64,000 nt of DNA from NCBI GenBank assembly GCA_008694505.1, contig VZDJ01000623.1, positions 12,398,443 through 12,462,442 on the forward strand, given 5' to 3'. The notes beneath the pieces are model-generated. The model was given only the letters and a program-made list of their open reading frames with translations, had not been told where the DNA came from and did not search any database. Position numbers and translations under genes: made by a program. This document shows positions 60,603-64,000 of the stretch, piece by piece; position 1 is the first letter of the stretch; every line of letters starts with the position of its first letter. The stretch is from Cyanoderma ruficeps (taxonomy: Eukaryota > Chordata > Aves > Passeriformes > Timaliidae).

Positions 60603-60929
60603 ATACCCCAAAAAACATGTCTAAATGGGGGGTGTACATCAGAACTTTTTAAGAAGTTTTTTTAAGGATCCCCCTCAATCACCATTTTCCACCTTTTAAC
60701 CAGTTTTGGGATGAAAGAACATGTTGAGAAGATTGAAAAAATATTGTTTTAATATTGATAGGGGAAAAAATGTAAGACAAAAGTATCAACAGGTTAATGT
60801 CTCTGTCATCACACCTGGACAGACTGCCCTGTTGGGCTGTGCAGAATTTCCTTACCTAAATACAAAAAAATGCTACAATGATGACAATAATATCAATTAA
60901 ATCTGTTCAAGCCTCGTTTATCGAATAAT
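60603..60929. other. Spacer between LTR and old CR1
   Basis: A+T-rich, nothing recognised. Confidence 0.5.
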
Positions 60930-61230
60930 TGAACTTAAATGCTAAACTGACCAAAAAACAAATTGCATTGATAAAATATTTTCCTGAGAAATATGTGGCT
61001 CTGGTACAACGTGATTTATGTTTAAAAATAAAGCTATACAAAATCAATGTGGTATGTACCAAAGGAACTAAAGACAGGCTAAGTTACATGTGTCAAAGAC
61101 TGGCTAATGGAAAACCTTCTGAAATAAATGAAAATTTTCTTCCTTATGGATTAATGCAGGGTTTTTATCCTGGTCCACTGCCACTCATTCTCCTTATCAA
61201 TGTCCTAGAGAAAAAGTGAAATGCTTAAAA
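60930..61230 (+). mobile_element. Ancient CR1 fragment, reverse-transcriptase palm
   Basis: The 96-codon plus frame 60929-61219 ends with GLMQGFYPGPLPLILLINVL, which lines up with the CR1/LINE reverse-transcriptase segment 'GVPQGSVLGPLLFLIFINDLE'. Upstream, KLYKINVVCTKGTKDRLSYM and RLANGKPSEIN correspond to the 'KLxxxG...WIxxWLxxRxQ' part. The frame is unusually well preserved for an old copy but lacks the FADD motif downstream. The likely PQGSxLG motif is altered (MQGFYPG), so it is inactive. Confidence 0.65.
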
Positions 61231-63677
61231 TGACCAAATCTTCCAACTGCAGATTTTGAAAACAGAACAGGTCAAGGGCAGCTGTTGTAGCAAGCTTTGT
61301 ACATTCAAACAATGCATATTTTAACACATTCAAATTTAAAGTCTTTGATCTTAGTCCAAAGAAAACTCACTGTGGCAAAGAATACATCTTTCCTTGCATG
61401 ATTTTGTAAATATTTTGGAAAATTTGAGAATTTGCAAACACTTTATTAAGATAAAATTAGTACATTCTTGCTCTGCACCCATCTCCCCTACCTTGTTAAG
61501 TCATGAAAAGTATGCAGATTTCAAGCAATATCTTTTGATGACTAGTGAGGACAAGAAGAGTTCTCCTTAGAGAAAGCCAGTAGGAAGCAAACACAAGCCT
61601 TATGGATTAGGAGGGATTTTGTCATACTCATTAATCTTGATTTTCCCATCTAATTGCGCATGTCCTTTTTGCCCTTTTCTCCTCAAATGCAAGAATTTTT
61701 GTGTTTAAAGGGTACCAGTTTCTGTCTAAATAAGTGTTTGAAAACCAACTTCCACAAGTACATCACCTTCAAAGGAAGTGTTACAATTAAATTATAAAAT
61801 GCTGAAATCATGTCCTTCCCTGTGACAGAGACAGAAAAGAACAAGGTCCTGCAATCTCCATCATACAGTCAAGAAACTGATCCCAACAATTCATTCAGCA
61901 CCTTCTGTGAGGTTTTGAACTTCCAGCTGTCAAAGACTTCCATGAGCTATTTCACAGCATCTAGAAGTGAAGACAACTTTAGGGGGGAAAGCATTGTTTG
62001 TGATGTACTTAGCTAAAAAGCATGGGCTGAATCTTATTAAATAGTTACTTTCTGCTTAAGAAACCAGTCAGTGTCTTCCCATATGATTCTGTAGAATTGA
62101 GATCCAATGAATAAAATATTCCACTTCATCATAAAAGATGACGTTTATTAAATGCACATTTAAAAAAATTTACTGGATACCTACAGACGTTGCAGTGTTA
62201 TTAGGTAGGACTGGATTAGTCTGCCTGATTCTAGTAGAGTTTATCTGTAAAATATAACTTATTGTGCTGTCATAGAATATGCTGTACTGGCACTGCATCC
62301 CACGATTTTATTGTGATGATTACAGCTTTCAGTAGCCAAGCGACAAACTCAATAAAAGTACTCTGAAATTGCATTTTTGAAATTCCATCCCTGCCTGCAA
62401 CTATAAACTCTGAAGAACTGAAATTTTAATAAAATAACTCAGGAGTATTTGATTTTCTTCTACTCTGGATCTGCCACCTTATTACACCTATTCTGTAAAC
62501 TATTAAATGTTCAGTCCTGTAAACCCTGCACTTGATCTTCAGAATGTGCAGAGATGCCAAGGTATGGCTGAAGAAAGGGTGGAAAAGCTGAGGTGCAAAA
62601 TGCTATTGACTTTGTTGTGTTAGTTACAACTTCAAATGAGAATGTACAAACCTGCTCTCTCTGTATCCACAGTAACAGGAGGGAGAGATGAAGGAATAGA
62701 GTTGATTTAATTGTGCAGATGTAAATAAAATTTTCAGGCCAGGAAAAAAGAAGCCATTGCATAAACACTAGACCATTTTCTAGTACATCCAGCCACCTAG
62801 AGAAGGAGCTCATCATTGCATTATGACATAAAATCAATATCTTGCAAAAGTCAGAAATAAGATAATGAAAGAGCAATATGTTGTACCTACAGAGATTGTA
62901 TATATCCAGTTTGGTATTTAGGATATCAGACTTAGTGAAGGGGAAAAAAAGGCAAAAATCTTTCTTATTCAGAAGTATGCAACAATGTGAGACAAAATAG
63001 GTATTTAACAGGCCTCTGTTTATGTTTTTATCGAGATGAATTTGGATGGTTTTGATCTCTACTTTCTGCAATAACCACTCCAATGAAGTACTTAGAAAAT
63101 AATGTTTTAGCAATATTTCTGTTATGACAGTAATTGGTAAAAAGAAGCAAAGCTGAAGAATGCTTGTGGATATTGAGGGAGCAATATTTATTACATTTCA
63201 ATAACATTTTCTAGGGTACTACTTGCATAACCCTGACTCTATAAAAGGAGAGAGGATGATGAGTTCCCTTATATTGGGGAAAAAAATTCTAGTGATTATT
63301 TATTTGTAGTAACTTTTGGAAGGTTTATATCATTATAAATTAAATTGGTAAAGAAACATTGATGCAACAGGAAAATTACTACATTATTCCCTGGGATTGA
63401 CATAATAAAAACCTCATTAAATCAAGTAATTGTATAGTATAATGGATCTTTTTTCATACAGATTTTTATTGCCTATGTCAAGCCTTTACTTAATGATATT
63501 AATGTAACCTATCTACATTCAATTCATCTGCACTGGAGTATCTCAAGGTGAAATTTGGTCTTGCAGGACAGGTTGATATGAAAATTAGTTTATTTTTTAG
63601 CACTGGGTTTTGTAAACAGACTCAATCCCATTAAATTCTTCCAAATGCAACCTACTTCAGTGGTCATGAAGCACTGT
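61231..63677. other. Unique non-coding DNA with a 200-codon frame
   Basis: No repeat family is recognised. The window's longest frame (minus, 62511-63113, 200 codons) lies here; it is discussed under findings and is not called a gene. Other frames are 68 codons or less. Confidence 0.4.
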
Positions 63678-63815
63678 CATGGAATCACAGAATCTTCTGC
63701 GTTGGAAGGGACCCACAAGGATAATTGAGTCCAACTCTTAACTGACCTGTACACGGATTGAACCCATGGCATTGGCATTATTAGCACCATGTCTGACCAG
63801 CTGAGCTGATCATCC
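63678..63815 (-). mobile_element. tRNA-Ile-derived SINE with CR1-like tail, minus strand
   Basis: Read on the minus strand, it starts near 63813 with AGCTCAGCTGGTCAGACATG (A-box region), then GTGCTAATAATGCC with the intact anticodon loop CTAATAA of tRNA-Ile(AAT), then GGGTTCAATCC as B box. It continues to GAGTTGGACTC, TGGGTCCCTTCCAAC and the CR1-type tail TTCTGTGATTCCATG. Promoter boxes and the anticodon arm are better kept than in the 57.2-kb copy, so it may be the younger one. The tail and lack of a proper acceptor stem exclude a functional tRNA gene. Confidence 0.87.
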
Positions 63816-64000
63816 TCCCTCCTGCATTTCTAACTAACTACCTCACATAACACAACAATGTAAAAAAATTAGCTCTCCCTTCCTTTTTTTTTTCCCTCTC
63901 CTCTCAAAACTTTTATTTCAGAGTTAGAATGAAATCAGAACTTTTAAAAGAGGAGAACTGTACCTGAGTAACAGTTTCAGGGAGGGTCATTTGGATTCTA
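63816..64000. other. Unique A+T-rich end of window
   Basis: Short A-run and T-run and no recognised feature. Confidence 0.5.

Noticed and set aside
63755..63813. A tRNA-Ile gene on the minus strand
   Set aside because: The boxes and anticodon loop are present, but the acceptor stem is not paired and a CR1 tail follows, so it is a SINE head.

Overview
The window looks like non-coding nuclear DNA of a bird, most likely a songbird. Three things point there. Several fragments match the 3' half of the avian LINE CR1 and carry its terminal octamer tail of the ATTCTGTG type. Two short elements combine a tRNA-Ile-like head with a CR1-like tail, the design described for a zebra-finch SINE. At least one LTR begins TGTCCTGG and ends CCAGGACA, a terminus familiar from passerine ERV LTRs. 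The DNA is A+T-rich by eye, has no operon-like organisation and holds no open reading frame above 200 codons. It contains three runs of N (a single base at 6268, 60 bases at 23517-23576, 7 bases at 34117-34123), as expected from a draft eukaryote assembly.

No host protein-coding gene, rRNA, functional tRNA or CRISPR array could be supported. The window is intergenic or intronic; the sequence alone does not say which. The best coding-like signals are weak: two adjoining minus-strand frames at 16208-16590, and a 200-codon minus-strand frame at 62511-63113 in a purine-biased stretch. Both are reported as findings, not as genes.

Layout. 0-9.6 kb: unique A+T-rich DNA with two minus-strand CR1 copies (3.5 and 7.9 kb), the second abutting a perfect AATCT array. 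9.66-12.04 kb: a decamer repeat, an unidentified LTR-like insert, and a solo ERV LTR with a 5-bp target-site duplication. 12-27.7 kb: mostly unannotatable unique sequence with one ancient CR1 (19-20 kb) and the 60-base gap. 27.7-37.4 kb: a CR1 carrying a tiny LTR scar, another ancient CR1, three abutting minus-strand CR1 copies (34.4-36.3 kb) and an ancient reptile-type CR1 remnant. 37.4-52.9 kb: largely unique DNA with an LTR-like block (44.2-45.1 kb) and a perfect 42-bp tandem duplication (51.0 kb). 52.9-64 kb: a long rearranged CR1, two tRNA-Ile/CR1 SINEs, a CpG-dense solo LTR (60.0-60.6 kb) and one ancient CR1 fragment.

There is no set of genes acting together here. What the window records is the history of its mobile elements: old CR1, then younger CR1 and SINE, then ERV LTRs. 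The most distinctive item is at 27851-27874, where a 24-bp near-palindrome made only of the two ends of a TGTCCTGG-type LTR, flanked by a 5-bp duplication, interrupts a CR1. I did not find a novel biological system.
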